This document shows positions 23,635-33,584 of a stretch of DNA of 64,000 nucleotides, piece after piece. The position numbers and the translations under genes are program-made. Below the pieces are notes generated by a model, which searched no databases, was not told where the DNA came from, and was given only the letters and a program-made list of their open reading frames with translations. Source of the stretch: Benincasa hispida (taxonomy: Eukaryota > Streptophyta > Magnoliopsida > Cucurbitales > Cucurbitaceae). Numbering within the stretch: position 1 is the stretch's first letter; every line of letters begins with the position of its first letter. The DNA is taken from NCBI RefSeq assembly GCF_009727055.1, contig NC_052349.1:40566840-40630839 (forward strand), in the 5' to 3' direction.

Positions 23635-25654
23635 TGTTGGGGTTTGTGCCCTAAAGTTTCGTGTCCAGTAGTTTGAAAAACAACTTTGTATGAACACTTG
23701 TGATGTATAATATAAATGATATTTACTTCACTAGTTGACTTTGCACATTTAGATTTTACCACAAACTAATAAACTTAATATCCTTGGTTATCTGTATGTA
23801 ACTTAAGCATGTATGTGGTGACATACGAGTGGATCATGTCTTGAGTGATAACCAAAATGGTCTGTAGTATATGGATATAGGAGGGAAACCTTATCTTGGT
23901 AATGCTACGGATGCGGCCTGCTTTGTGGAATGGTCAAGAGTGTTGTGACTTGTCACAGATGGTCTGATCCTGATCATTCGTGTAGAGGACATGCGAGTGG
24001 GGGCGTCCTATACAAATAGTTTATATAAGACCTGACCACGAAGTATTAATGTCTCGTTATATAACACCGTTCATAACTGAGACTTCACTTCACTAGGATG
24101 ACCATAGGTAACATGACCTCAATCCTGAGTGAGTTGGGAACTCCTGCCATAAAGGGCGGTTCTTTGATTTGCATGGGTGCGAGTGGCCAGAACACTGACT
24201 CAAACCTACCATTTTGGGGATTCGTCTAATTTGGGAGCTGGAAACTCAGCTACACAAGATGAAATTCACTCATTCCCCGAGGTAGGGGTAAATAGATAGA
24301 TAGCTCCCTTAAAGGCTGATTCCAGGGCTTGAACAATGTGGCGCCATGCACCTTCTCATGGCCCCGAGAGGTGTTCACACATAGTAGAACTATGTTGTAT
24401 TGTTCCATTAGAGGGATCAGTGGTACTTAAGGAGGAAGATGTAGTTACAGGGGCAAAACGGTAAAATTGGCCTGCTGTATATTACGAACATCTGTGAAGG
24501 GTCATCGTACCGATGATGGTTATCAATAGAAATATATCTATGGCAAGAAGATTCAACTGTCGGTCTTTAGTGGAATGCCTGGCAGTTAACGGATGGTGGA
24601 TATCGTGACTAAAGAGTTTGATAGGGACAAACCCTCAAACTATCTCCACAATGGTATGATATTGTCCACTTTAGTCATGATATCCACCATCCGTTAACTG
24701 CCAGACATTCCACTAAAGACCAACAGTTGAACTCTTCTTGCCATAGATTTATGTTTATGTCCTTGCATATAACCAATCATCAGTACGATGACCCTTCACA
24801 GATCTCGTAATTACCAAAGGCCCAATTTACCGTTTTGCCCCTGTAATTACATCTTCCTTCTTAAGTACCATTAATCCCTCTAATGAACAATACAACATAG
24901 TTCTACTATGTGTGAACACCTCTTGGGCCATGAGAAGGTGCATGGCGCCACATCGTTCAAGCCTTGGAATCAGCCCTTAAGGGAGCTATCTACTACTAAC
25001 CCCTGCCTCGGGGAAGGAGTGAATTCCATCTTGTGTAGTTGAGTTCCAGCTCCCAAATCAGATGAATTCCTAAAATGGTAGGTTTGAGTCGGCGTTCTGG
25101 CCACTCGCACCCATGCAGATCAAAAGGACCACCCTCAATGGCAGAAGTTCTCAACTCACTCAGGATTGAGGTCATGTTACCTATGGTCATCCTAGTGAAG
25201 TGAAGGTCTCAGTTATGAATGGTATTATATAACGAGACGTTAAACACTTCGTGGTCAGGTCTTATACAAACTCTTTGTATAGGACGCCTCCGCTCGCATG
25301 TCCCCTACACGAATGATCAGGATCAGATCATCTGTGACAAGTCACAACACTTGTGACCATTCCACAAAGTGGGCCGCATCCGTAACGTTACCAGGATAAG
25401 GTTTCCCTCCTATATCCATATACTACAGACCATTTTGGTTATCACTCAAGACATGATCCACTCTTATGTCACCACATACATGCTTAAGTTACATACAGAT
25501 AACTAGGGATATTAAGTTTATTGGTTTGTGGTAAAATCTAAATGTGCAAAGTCAACTAATGAAGTAAATATAATTTATATTATACATCACAAGTGTTTGT
25601 ACAAAGTTGTTTACAAACTACTGGACACGAGACTTTAGGACACAAACCCTAACA
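23635..25654. repeat. Large inverted repeat made of two LTR copies
   Basis: Arm 1 (23635-24614) begins TGTTGGGGTTTGTGCCC. Arm 2 (24669-25654) read on the minus strand begins TGTTAGGGTTTGTGTCC. Over the first about 190 bp they agree at roughly 94% by eye, and the match holds to the inner ends (GTGGATATCGTGACTAAAG against its inverse). The spacer is 54 bp (24615-24668) and contains the last bases of the C4 LTR (CCTCAAACTATCTCC, also at 30333). A transcript through it could form a hairpin with about 1-kb arms. Confidence 0.92.
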
Positions 25655-25666
25655 ATCACCCACTTG
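25655..25666 (-). promoter_or_regulatory. C4 polypurine tract
   Basis: On the minus strand GGACAAGTGGGTGATT ends directly at the LTR start TGTTAGGG. It is a one-base variant of the C1 and C8 tracts in the same position. Confidence 0.75.
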
Positions 25667-25756
25667 TCCTAAAGCGAAGTGGGGAATACAAGTAGACAGG
25701 CACAAAACAATAAACTAAGGCATAAAACCCCAGTGTAACAAAATCTCCCATTTGCC

Positions 25757-26060
25757 CTAGTCAAACCGCGGGTGGTCTCGTAGACCCATGCTCTGAAGGT
25801 GACCCTCAAACACTGTAGCCATAAGAGTCTTCGTAAACGAATAAGCAACATTTTTCTCTGAGGCGATTTTCGTGACGATCACGTCACCTCGATGCACTAT
25901 CATGCAGATCGACTTTAACATGGCAACAAGTGAGAAAGTCTTCTCATAGTCGACTCCCTCCACTTGGGTATAACCCTTTGCCACAAGTCGAGTCTTGAAG
26001 GTTTGTACCCTCCTATCAGCACCCCATTTGTGCTTGTAAATCCATTTCGCCATCTGTCAC
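25757..26060 (-). pseudogene. C4 RT start fused to RNase H end by deletion
   Basis: A single open frame reads WIYKHKWGADRRVQTFKTRLVAKGYTQVEGVDYEKTFS and AMLKSIC, then jumps directly to HRGDVIVTKIASEKNVAYSFTKTL and VFEGHLQSMGLRD. The first part is the N-terminal RT and the second is the extreme C-terminus of RNase H. Comparison with C1 and C8 shows about 1.1 kb missing between them, including MDVKTAF, YVDD and all RNase H catalytic residues. The junction is in frame, but the product could have no polymerase or nuclease activity. Confidence 0.9.
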
Positions 26061-26990
26061 CATAGCTAGGATTTCCGTGAAACCCATATAGCGATTAGGC
26101 GGGTTCGTAACCCTCCCACTGCGTGGAGGTTCCCTCAACTATTGAGGTGGAACCGATCTTCCAGATGAACTATCATCAACAATTCTGGTTGATGAATCAG
26201 GTCCTTCAACAACACTTATTGAAGTTTCAGTAGTTTATTTGGAAAGTTCACTTAAAACGACTTTACTACGTGGGCTGTGCTCCCTGATATGATTCTTCTC
26301 CAGGAAAGTAGCGTTCGTGGAAACAAACACCTTGTTTTCGGATAGATCATAAAAGTAACCTCCTCATGTACCTTTGGGGCAGCCTACAAAGAGGCACAAC
26401 CTCGATCGTGATTCCAACTTCTTGGGATTTGCCTTAAGCTCATGTGTTGGGTAACCCCATATGCGGAGTGACGTAAACTAGCTTTACGCCTGTTCCACAA
26501 CTTCAGAGGTGTTCTTATAACACTCTTAGAAGGAACACAGTTGAGAATGTATACCGCAATCTCCACTACGAAACCCTAAAATGAGTCTGGTAAGGAAGCA
26601 TAACTCATCATCGAATAAACCATGTCCAACAAGGTTCTGGAGAAACTCGTTGGCATTTAGATTGAGTTACGACAGATTTAAACATCTCTATGTTATGGAA
26701 GGAACTTACGGCTAAAGGTCTTAGCACATACAAGTTATTTTCTAGTTTAGCTGTATAAATTTCAACACCATTCTTACGAATAAACGCTTTATTCAATTTA
26801 AAAGAAATAGTGTAATTGTATTGTAACATACACTTTACAAAAATAAGGTTCCTTTATAATTCAGGAACTATAAAGACATCTTTTAATATAAGAAACCTAT
26901 TCTGTAAAGTAAACTGGATGTCTCTCACTACCACAGCTGAGATGATGTGCTCGGTACCTACTCGCAATGTCATCTCACCACCCTCCAACT
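26061..26990 (-). pseudogene. C4 protease and integrase remnants
   Basis: From right to left on the minus strand: GGEMTLRVGTEHIISAVVV (downstream part of protease; the D-S-G active site itself is deleted), KNGVEIYTAKLENNLYVLRP (26608-26829), a direct jump to LLDMVYSMMSYASLPDSF, then VEIAVYILNCVPSKSV (26384-26566). The pre-integrase zinc motif and the integrase D-D-E core are deleted. The linker toward RT (about 26070-26380) has many stops. Confidence 0.85.
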
Positions 26991-26998
26991 GTCGCTAG

Positions 26999-27928
26999 GA
27001 TCTAATCCCCTTTTTCTGCCTTGGCCTTAGCCTTGACAGCCTTTTTTTCCTCCAGATAACAAGGACAATTCTTCTTTCAATGTTCGTTCTGGTTATAGTG
27101 GAAACATTTTCCTTTTTCAACCGGTGGTGGACGCTTCTTCTGGGCGACAGGTGATGGGTTAACAGGCGCATTCCCTTTCCCTTTACCACCCTTCTTATTC
27201 TTCCCCTTTTCAGAGTTAGAAGTTGAAGGTGCAGACTTTATTCCTGAGGTTGAACCTCGATAGAACCTTTTAGAGGATGAGACAACATTTGCCTCACCTT
27301 TCCTTTTCTCTTTACTTTTAAGCAAGGATTTATAAGTCTGCAACTCGTTAAGGAGAGTGGTAAGAGAGTATTCCACTTTGTTAAGAATCGTATTGGTTAC
27401 AAAATAGAGGAAGCTCTCCGACAATGAATGCAGGATAATGCTAACCTGACTACCTTCATCGATTTTAGACCCATTCATCTCCACCACGTTAAAGTGGACC
27501 ATCATATTCAGCATATGTTCATGAACAGAGGTGCTTTCCTCCATTTTGGAGTTGAAGATGTGTTTCGAAGTCTCATGCTTGAGCTGTCTAGACGACTATT
27601 CGAACATTCCCCGCAGGGATTCCATGATCTCAAGAGCTGAGACCTTGGACTCGCATTTCTTGGCCAAGACGTCACTAAGACTGGCCAGAATATAGGCTCA
27701 GGCCTTCTCATTTGCCCGTGTCCAATGCTTGTACGCTGCCCGAACATTTCGAGTAGCGTCTTGAGGTGGAATAGGAGGACATTCCTCCTTAAGGACAAAC
27801 TTCAGATCCTCGATGATGAGTATCGTCATGAGCATATGTTTCCAACTTGAATAGTTTTGGCCATTTAGTTTTTCGGCGCTAAGAAAATTGATAGTGGCTA
27901 ATGCCATTAAAGACTTTGCAAAAACCAC
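26999..27928 (-). pseudogene. C4 gag, nearly complete
   Basis: The frame starts at an ATG at 27926-27928 (MVFAKSLMALATINFLSAEKLNGQ..., a usual copia gag start) and continues with SSWKHMLMTILIIEDLKFVLKEECPPIP and AAYKHWTRANEKA. A stop follows near 27700, then a readable stretch with one further stop, then an open frame 27544-27077 (HEHMLNMMVHFNVVEMNGS, LTTLLNELQTYKSLL, a Lys/Gly-rich basic region). The zinc knuckle reads C-F-H-Y, so its second Cys is lost, and a stop falls inside it. Gag is far better kept than pol here, suggesting it was the last function under constraint, or chance. Confidence 0.9.
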
Positions 27929-30318
27929 ATTCTAATTAACCAATTAATTTTTAGCAAAACAGATTTCAAGTACCCTAAGTGAAAAGACTTCTATTTTGCA
28001 ATGATGCCCAATGAGGCAGGACAAATGTCACCGGTGGGGTGATCGGATGACCCTTCACTGAGATGAGACATTCTCAACCATTAGGCAGAACCAACTCTTG
28101 GAACTAAACCTAATAGCCACCATTTGTTTGGTCCAAAATAGTTAACCCTTAACAATCCTGCGTAAGTGTAACCTCTCATTTTCGGCCCTAGAGTCCCGCC
28201 CTAATGTACTCACTGTATGGAGAAGACAGATTAGGACAAAAGACTAGGTAACCTTATCCTCTTATAAAAGATCAAATAAAGAAACGTGCAAAACATCCAT
28301 CCCATAGGGGGACGCTCCCAGGGTGCCACGAGGCGATGCGCAAAAACTTTATTTGATCCAACGAGGGAGACCGAGGGATATGCTGTTGCACTTCCTGCTC
28401 CAACTTACTATGAACACTCTCTCCATCCACCTTGATATTGACCTACTCAAACACCATCCGTTGGGGGGACACACCAAAGGTGCCTCGAGGCCGAAGGTAG
28501 ATCTCATGGTGTGGACTATGAGGAAGAAACGCGAGAGGTGAAAATGAGGCATTAAATGCCCCAAAAACCTCCCACTGAATGTTCTACTTAAGGGTTTATT
28601 AACCTAGAAAATCCGGCTACTGATTCTGATCTAAGTCATTTATAAAGTTTGTTCAAAAACAACTTTTGTCTTTGAAATAAAAAAAAAAAAAAACAAAACA
28701 AGTAGTCTCATTAAACTCTTTAATGGACTGGCCTTAGTTTGCATGCATGCATCAAATTTATCTAAATTACCTTTCCAGGCAGGTTCCCAGCTAGGTTCCC
28801 AAGTAGGGGTGTTTCGTTGCCGTCATCTTAAATACCCCAGCCTAGACAGAACCCGCCTTTGACAAAAGGTCTACTATAGATAGACTTGCTACATATTAAT
28901 CTTTTACTAATTATTTTAGTTCTAATTTCATTTTATAATGATTTATAAAATAAACAACTAAAACACTCATCCCACATAACGAAGTATTTATAATGCTTAT
29001 AAATATAACGAAAAAAATAAAGCATACATAAATATAACCCTTATATTATATGATGCATGAGCATGCATTTATGTAAATTAAAACATGCTTCTCTAAATTA
29101 TAACACTTATAAAAAAAAAAGAATATGCATGACTAAGGTGAGATTTATCTATATGTGCATACCATATGACATATTAAAAACATACATCGCATGTAATAAA
29201 TAAATAAAGGATTAATGAATCGGGATGAGCCTTTACAAAACCAGAATAAAATAACCCTATCTATTACATTTTTCATCGAGCAAACTGGTTCACAGGCGAA
29301 CCGGGTCTTGAACCGCCAGGAGAACTCCATCGTGTAGTAAATGCTATAGGTAGATGATCGTTCAACGCGAACTAGACGATAGGAGCAAAATTAAACGATC
29401 GTGTAAACGACAAAGAGGCAACGAAGCCTGATCATCTATGCGATCGCTCAACGCGGTGACAGGTAAACGATTTACCTTGCATTACTAAGCGATGAAGCTT
29501 GCTGACCAAAACGATCGTCTAGTGCAATCACTTAACACGGTGGCATCAGGTAAACGATTTACCTTGTGTTACTAAGCAGTCGTTTAGTCAGTTACTAAGT
29601 GATGAAGCTTGCTGACCAAAACGATCGTCTATGCGATCACTTAATGCGGAATCAGGTAAACGATTTACCTTGCATTACTAAGCGATCGTTTTGTCAGTTA
29701 CTAAGCGATGAAGCTTGCTGATCAAAACGATCGTCTATGCGATCACTTAACGCGGCGTCAGGTAAACGATTTACCTTGCATTACTAAGCGATCATTTAGT
29801 CAGTTACTAAGCGATGAAGCTTGCTGACCAAAACGATCGTCCAGTGTGTACACACGTTAAGTGATACGCGAGCATCACATCGTCTACACGACCCGATACT
29901 CAGTGATCACGTAATCGATCTTTGGCACGATGTGATCAACCCTTGATCGCTTACCCGGTCGTCTACACAATGCGATCATCAGCGATCGCGTACCCCATCG
30001 GCTGCACGATGCAATCAATCCCCCATCGTTTAACCGATGCGATCAACAGTGATCGCATACTCTATCGTTTGCACGATGCGATCAACCCTTGATCGTCTCC
30101 TTTCTCGAAGAACCACAACTCTTGCTCCGATTTTCTTCACGAACGACTCAAAACTCAAACAGACTTTGAATACAAACTCGATAATGATTATTAATGTCAA
30201 TAAAAAAAAATGCAGGGGCCTTTACAAACAACCGCAAATGTAAAAAACATTAAATCAAACCGAGGCTAACATCCACGAAAACATCCATAAATCCACACAT
30301 CCACACATCCACACCAAT
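27929..30318 (-). other. C4 leader, about 2.4 kb
   Basis: Untranslated sequence between gag and the 5' LTR end, collinear in reverse with the leaders of C1 and C8. It contains the GC-rich duplicated block (about 28310-28330 and 28460-28490, about 157 bp apart), a TTATAA-containing repeated AT-rich middle, the CGATCG region (29330-30110) and a GGGGCC...GCATT word near 30215 shared with C8 (about 54447). The expected primer site is damaged: after the LTR end only TGGT remains, followed by a GTGTGGAT repeat. Confidence 0.75.
29400..29860 (-). repeat. 106-110-bp tandem repeat with CGATCG motifs in C4 leader
   Basis: Units are marked by GATGAAGCTTGCTGAC at 29491, 29601, 29707 and 29813 (spacing 110, 106, 106). 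Each unit holds AAACGATCGTCT, TGCGATCACTTAA, GGTAAACGATTTACC (itself a palindrome) and ACTAAGCGATCGTTTAG-like words. This is the only place where the CGATCG sites have become a regular tandem array. Confidence 0.9.
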
Positions 30319-30682
30319 TGAAAGGGACAAGACCCTCAAACTATCTCCACAATGGTATGATATTATCCACTTTGGGCATAAACACTCATGGGTTTGTTTT
30401 TGGTTTCACCCCAAAAGGTCTCATACTAATGGAGAGAGTCATTCTTACTTATATACCCATGATCCTCCTCTTATCTAACCAATGTGGGACTTTGATCGCA
30501 TTCCCAACAATCCTCCCCTCGAACAAAGGACCACCAAGCCTCCCCTCAAAAAGTCATTTATCCATCTAACTCATATCTAGGTTAACTCCTTTTCACCTGA
30601 GCATACCACCTATCCAATAAAGTTCAACCACGGATCATACCATGACTACTTACAAGGCTCCACTTTGGTCGCATTCCCAACA
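30319..30682 (-). repeat. C4 right-hand LTR-like end, unlike its left LTR
   Basis: On the minus strand it starts TGTTGGGAATGCGACC at 30682. A second start, TGTTGGGAATGCGATC, preceded by a purine tract (GAGGGGAGGAT), lies at about 30509. Sequence from there to 30319 ends TTGTCCCTTTCA. Only the last about 50 bp match the end of the left LTR (24619-24668). It contains CCCACATTGG and a GGGTATATAAG TATA-like word, resembling short TRIM-type LTRs. So either the 5' LTR is a chimera or a short LTR element replaced it. Confidence 0.6.
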
Positions 30683-30687
30683 TATTC

Positions 30688-31029
30688 GAATGGCCACGAA
30701 TTAGTCTATAAATATGTCATTTCTTCAATTTGATTTCAGAACAATTTTCAATAGCATTTTCTTACTTTAAAGATCTCTCCATCTTCAGAATTTATGAAGA
30801 AGTTTGGTATATCCACAAAGTTTAGTTCATTGATCTTGTGGATGGGGTGCTACATCCATAAGAAAGATGATCTGTTCTATCCTGGGAGGCAATTACTCTC
30901 TAAACTTAGGTATTAGGGTGAATAAATTTGTCTTAAGGAGAAAACATTAATTCGTTGGGCACAGAACTTTAATGTATATATAATTTGTTTTTGTATTTGT
31001 ATATGTGTATGTGTTTTTGCCTCATAACA
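30688..31029 (+). repeat. C3 3' LTR, right piece
   Basis: Resumes after the C4 duplication with GAATGGCCACGAATTAG and matches the C3 5' LTR to TTTTTGCCTCATAACA. It shows the empty site of the hAT MITE at about 30855-30862 (single ATAAGAAA). It abuts the truncated gypsy LTR at 31030. Confidence 0.92.
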
Positions 31030-31430
31030 CTCTCTAGGCTTTTTGGAGTGTAAACTTTCTTACCCCACAGATGAAGCAAACTCCTCTATTTATAGACTTC
31101 TCAGGTGGGCTTGGGTTTGGGCTTGGTTGGTCCATTGACCTAGCCCTTGTGTCCATTTAATTAAATTTGGACCTAATTTGATATTTGGGTAAATTAAGTC
31201 TATTTTTGGGCTTAATTAAACCTTAGTCCAAATTATAATATCAAATTAGCCCAAATTAATGATATTCAATCCAAGTGACATCATCGAAATTTTCCAATTT
31301 ATGTCTTCAATTTTAATTTGAGACACATGTCAACTTCTAATTAGTCCTAAATTCAATTATTTGTAATTTCATCATCAATTTAATAAATGATATGACGATT
31401 TGTGATTGGTCCAAAATTTATCATTCAACA
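31030..31430 (-). repeat. G1 3' LTR, truncated at the C3 boundary
   Basis: Matches the right LTR over the TATTTATA word (31087-31094; minus-strand TATAAATA box), the repeated GGGCTTGG stretch, GAGACACATGTCAACTTCTAATT and the terminal CATTCAACA (LTR start TGTTGAATG on the minus strand). The part corresponding to about 39805-40070 of the right LTR is missing where C3 ends. Confidence 0.85.
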
Positions 31431-31559
31431 AATGCCCAGATTTATGTACATATATGGATAGATGAATCTAAAAAAAGATATAGTTGAATCAAAATTTAAA
31501 TTTACTTGTACTTGAATTTGATCCCATTGACGTGTCAATCAAACTACGAATTTAGCACA

Positions 31560-31900
31560 TAAGTTTAACTAAAATTTGGGATAAACTTTGGAATATGACC
31601 CAATTTTAATTTAAGATTTTATCCTCAACTTGACTTGGATGGAGGATAAAAACATAAAATTTGGAATATAACCAAATTTTAATTTGAGAATTTACCTTCA
31701 ATTTCATTTGGATTGAGGATAAAAGCAAACTTGGTTTGAATTTGACATAAACTTTGGAATATGACAAGATTTTAAATTGAGAATTTACTCTCAATATGAT
31801 TTGGATTTAGGATAGAAGCAAAGTAGATTTGAATTTGACATAAAATTTAGAATATGACCAAATTTTAATTGGGATAAATTTGAGACTTTATCCCTAATTT
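31560..31900. repeat. Degenerate ~90-bp tandem repeat
   Basis: About four imperfect units contain TTTGGAATATGACC, AATTTTAATTTGAGAATTTA and TTTGGATTGAGGATAAAAGC. It lies between the left LTR of G1 and the polypyrimidine tract, in the non-coding 3' part of the element. AT-rich and not coding. Confidence 0.7.
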
Positions 31901-32069
31901 AATTTCACTTTAAGTTTGGAGGATTTGAGTTTGATAAAAAAAATTTGGAATATGGAGATTGTTGTTGGGATTGGAGAAGGAATTTGGAGGGTTTGATCGT
32001 CTTCTATTGAGATTTAGGGTTTTAAAAGTGGTGAGAGATTAAAGTGGGAATTGGGGATTTTGATTGAAG

Positions 32070-32426
32070 AAGAGAATAGAGAGAGAGACTGAGGAGAGAG
32101 AAGAATAAGAGAGAGAAACTTGAGAGAGAGAATTGAGGGAGGCAAGTGGTGCATGAGAGAAAGAAAGATGAGGATTCAGATTTTTTTTTCCTTTTTAATT
32201 TTTTTTCTTCCTTCCTTCCTTCCTTTCTTTTTTCATTTTTTTACGTTTTTTTGCTTATATATATATATATATATTCTATCTTTCTTCTCTTTTTACTCTC
32301 TTTCTTTACTCATTTTTTCCCCTTTTTTCTTCCTTTTTTTCACATTTGTCTCTACTTTTTTTTTTCTTCCTTTTTTTCCCCTTTTTCTCTTTTTTCCCCC
32401 TTAAATTTCATCTTCATTTTTCTTTT

Positions 32427-32460
<34 letters not shown>
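32070..32460. repeat. Purine-rich then pyrimidine-rich tract with (AT)n
   Basis: About 32070-32175 is nearly all purine on the plus strand (repeated AGAGAG). About 32180-32430 is nearly all pyrimidine (TTCC and TTTC runs), broken by an (AT)n at about 32255-32274, and it ends in (AT)15 at 32431-32460. A long open frame across it encodes only Phe/Leu/Ser and is an artefact. Such asymmetry can support triplex or hairpin formation; that is inference. Confidence 0.85.
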
Positions 32461-32464
<4 letters not shown>

Positions 32465-32639
32465 ATTTCCTCTATTTCTTATCATCTAAAATTATTTTTT
32501 CTTTTACTAACTTGCACAACTCGCACTTAAGGCACTCGAGGGAGTATTTTTTTTTTTTTTGCTTTGTTGACTTCCGCATACTTTTCAAAAGGTGGGTGGA
32601 TTTTTTCTTTTTCTTTTTTGTAGAAATGCATTTATACGC

Positions 32640-33540
32640 GATCGCTACCTTCACACAAATAAGGATGACCTTGGAAAAGTCTAAACAATATTATGTTATA
32701 TCACTCTCGATCAACGTAGGATGAACCCGAAAAGGTCTAAACAACCATATTTATTACCTATTGATCAGCATAGGGATGATTCAAGAAAGGTGTAAACAAC
32801 CCTATTATATCACTGCTTGATACCCCAGAAAGGTTTAAACGACTCTACTATGGTCACTCATTGATCTCTATTATATCATGGTTTGGTTGTAGTTTGTAAT
32901 TGTATTTGTACAAACATTTTATTTATGTAATAAAATAAGAGGTATTTTATTTGGCGTTTAGTTATATTAACCCAAAAACCAATAAACTAAGATCCAAGGT
33001 TATCTGTTGTAAGTATGTGGAGATATATAGGTGGAAGTGATAACCTGAACGATCTGTATGGATAAGGTTGGGTACCTTATTCTGGTTACACTACAGATAC
33101 ATCCCCTTTGTAGTTGTTACAATCGTTGTAAAGTGCTACAAATGATCTAATCTTGATCATGGAGACATGTGAGCAGGGTATCCTATACAAAGAGTTTGTA
33201 TAAGACCGGACCACGAAATGAATAGTCTCTCTTTATAACACTATTGCTAGAAGAGACTTACATTTTACCAAGTTGATCATATGTGACTGGATGATCAATG
33301 TAGGGATGACCCCGAAAAGGTCTAAACAACCCTACTATATCACTTCTTGATCAACATAGGAATGACCCCGGGAGGGTCTAAACAACCTTGTTATGTCACT
33401 TCTTGATCCACTATTATATAATGGTTTGGTTCACATATGGATGACCCCGAAAAGGTCTAAACAACCTTATTATCTCACTTCTTGATCCTCTATTAGGTCT
33501 AAATAACCTTATTATGTCACTCTTTGATATGACTTTGAAG
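32640..33540. repeat. ~56-bp minisatellite split by an LTR fragment
   Basis: Units contain GGATGACCCCGAAAAGGTCT, AAACAACCCTA and ATATCACTTCTTGATC. Two neighbouring units start at 33305 and 33361 (56 bp). About four units lie left of the LTR fragment and about four right of it. It belongs to the non-coding region of G1. Confidence 0.85.
32891..33282 (+). repeat. Copia LTR fragment inside the minisatellite
   Basis: Sequence from GTAGTTTGTAATTG to TTGATCATATGTGAC matches the first about 430 bp of the S1/C7-type LTRs, without their first about 40 bases. It carries the TTTATAAC word near 33233. No target duplication. It starts inside a copy of TATCATGGTTTGGTT, which recurs intact at about 33418. 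Confidence 0.78.
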
Positions 33541-33584
33541 ATGAGGCAGATATGCCATCGAGTTTTGAAGATGAGGCAGATACG

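Larger units (their letters stand above)
23635..30682 (-). mobile_element. C4: minus-strand copia element with an inverted LTR at one end
   Basis: Inserted in the C3 3' LTR: TGTTC before 23635 and TATTC at 30683-30687, with the uninterrupted C3 5' LTR reading CTATTC at that point, so one base has changed. From right to left: an unusual 5' LTR-like end (30319-30682), leader, gag, collapsed pol, polypurine tract (25655-25666), 3' LTR (24619-25654), then an extra inverted copy of the LTR first part (23635-24618). The gag is the best preserved in this lineage here, while protease, integrase core, RT palm and most of RNase H are deleted. Confidence 0.85.
18280..31029 (+). mobile_element. C3: copia element with three later insertions
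   Basis: Two LTR copies of about 0.48 kb frame it. The 5' copy is 18280-19350 (holding the hAT MITE) and the 3' copy is 23508-23634 plus 30688-31029 (split by C4). Without the insertions the copies are about 484 and 469 bp. Internally there are a leader, a gag pseudogene (about 20246-21021), a deleted pol of which only the RNase H tail remains (21600-21824), the solo LTR S1, and a 3' region ending in a purine tract. The 5' LTR start is approximate, and no matching flanking duplication was found. Confidence 0.8.

Noticed and set aside
18280..31029. Target duplication for C3
   Set aside because: Flanking pentamers (CGGGT-side on the left, CTCTC on the right) do not match; the 5' LTR start is too eroded to claim one.
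32146..32724. A 192-codon open frame that looks like a multi-pass membrane protein
   Set aside because: It is a translation of the polypyrimidine tract and (AT)n: Phe, Leu, Ser and Ile-Tyr repeats only, no homology pattern, and the codons follow the simple repeat.
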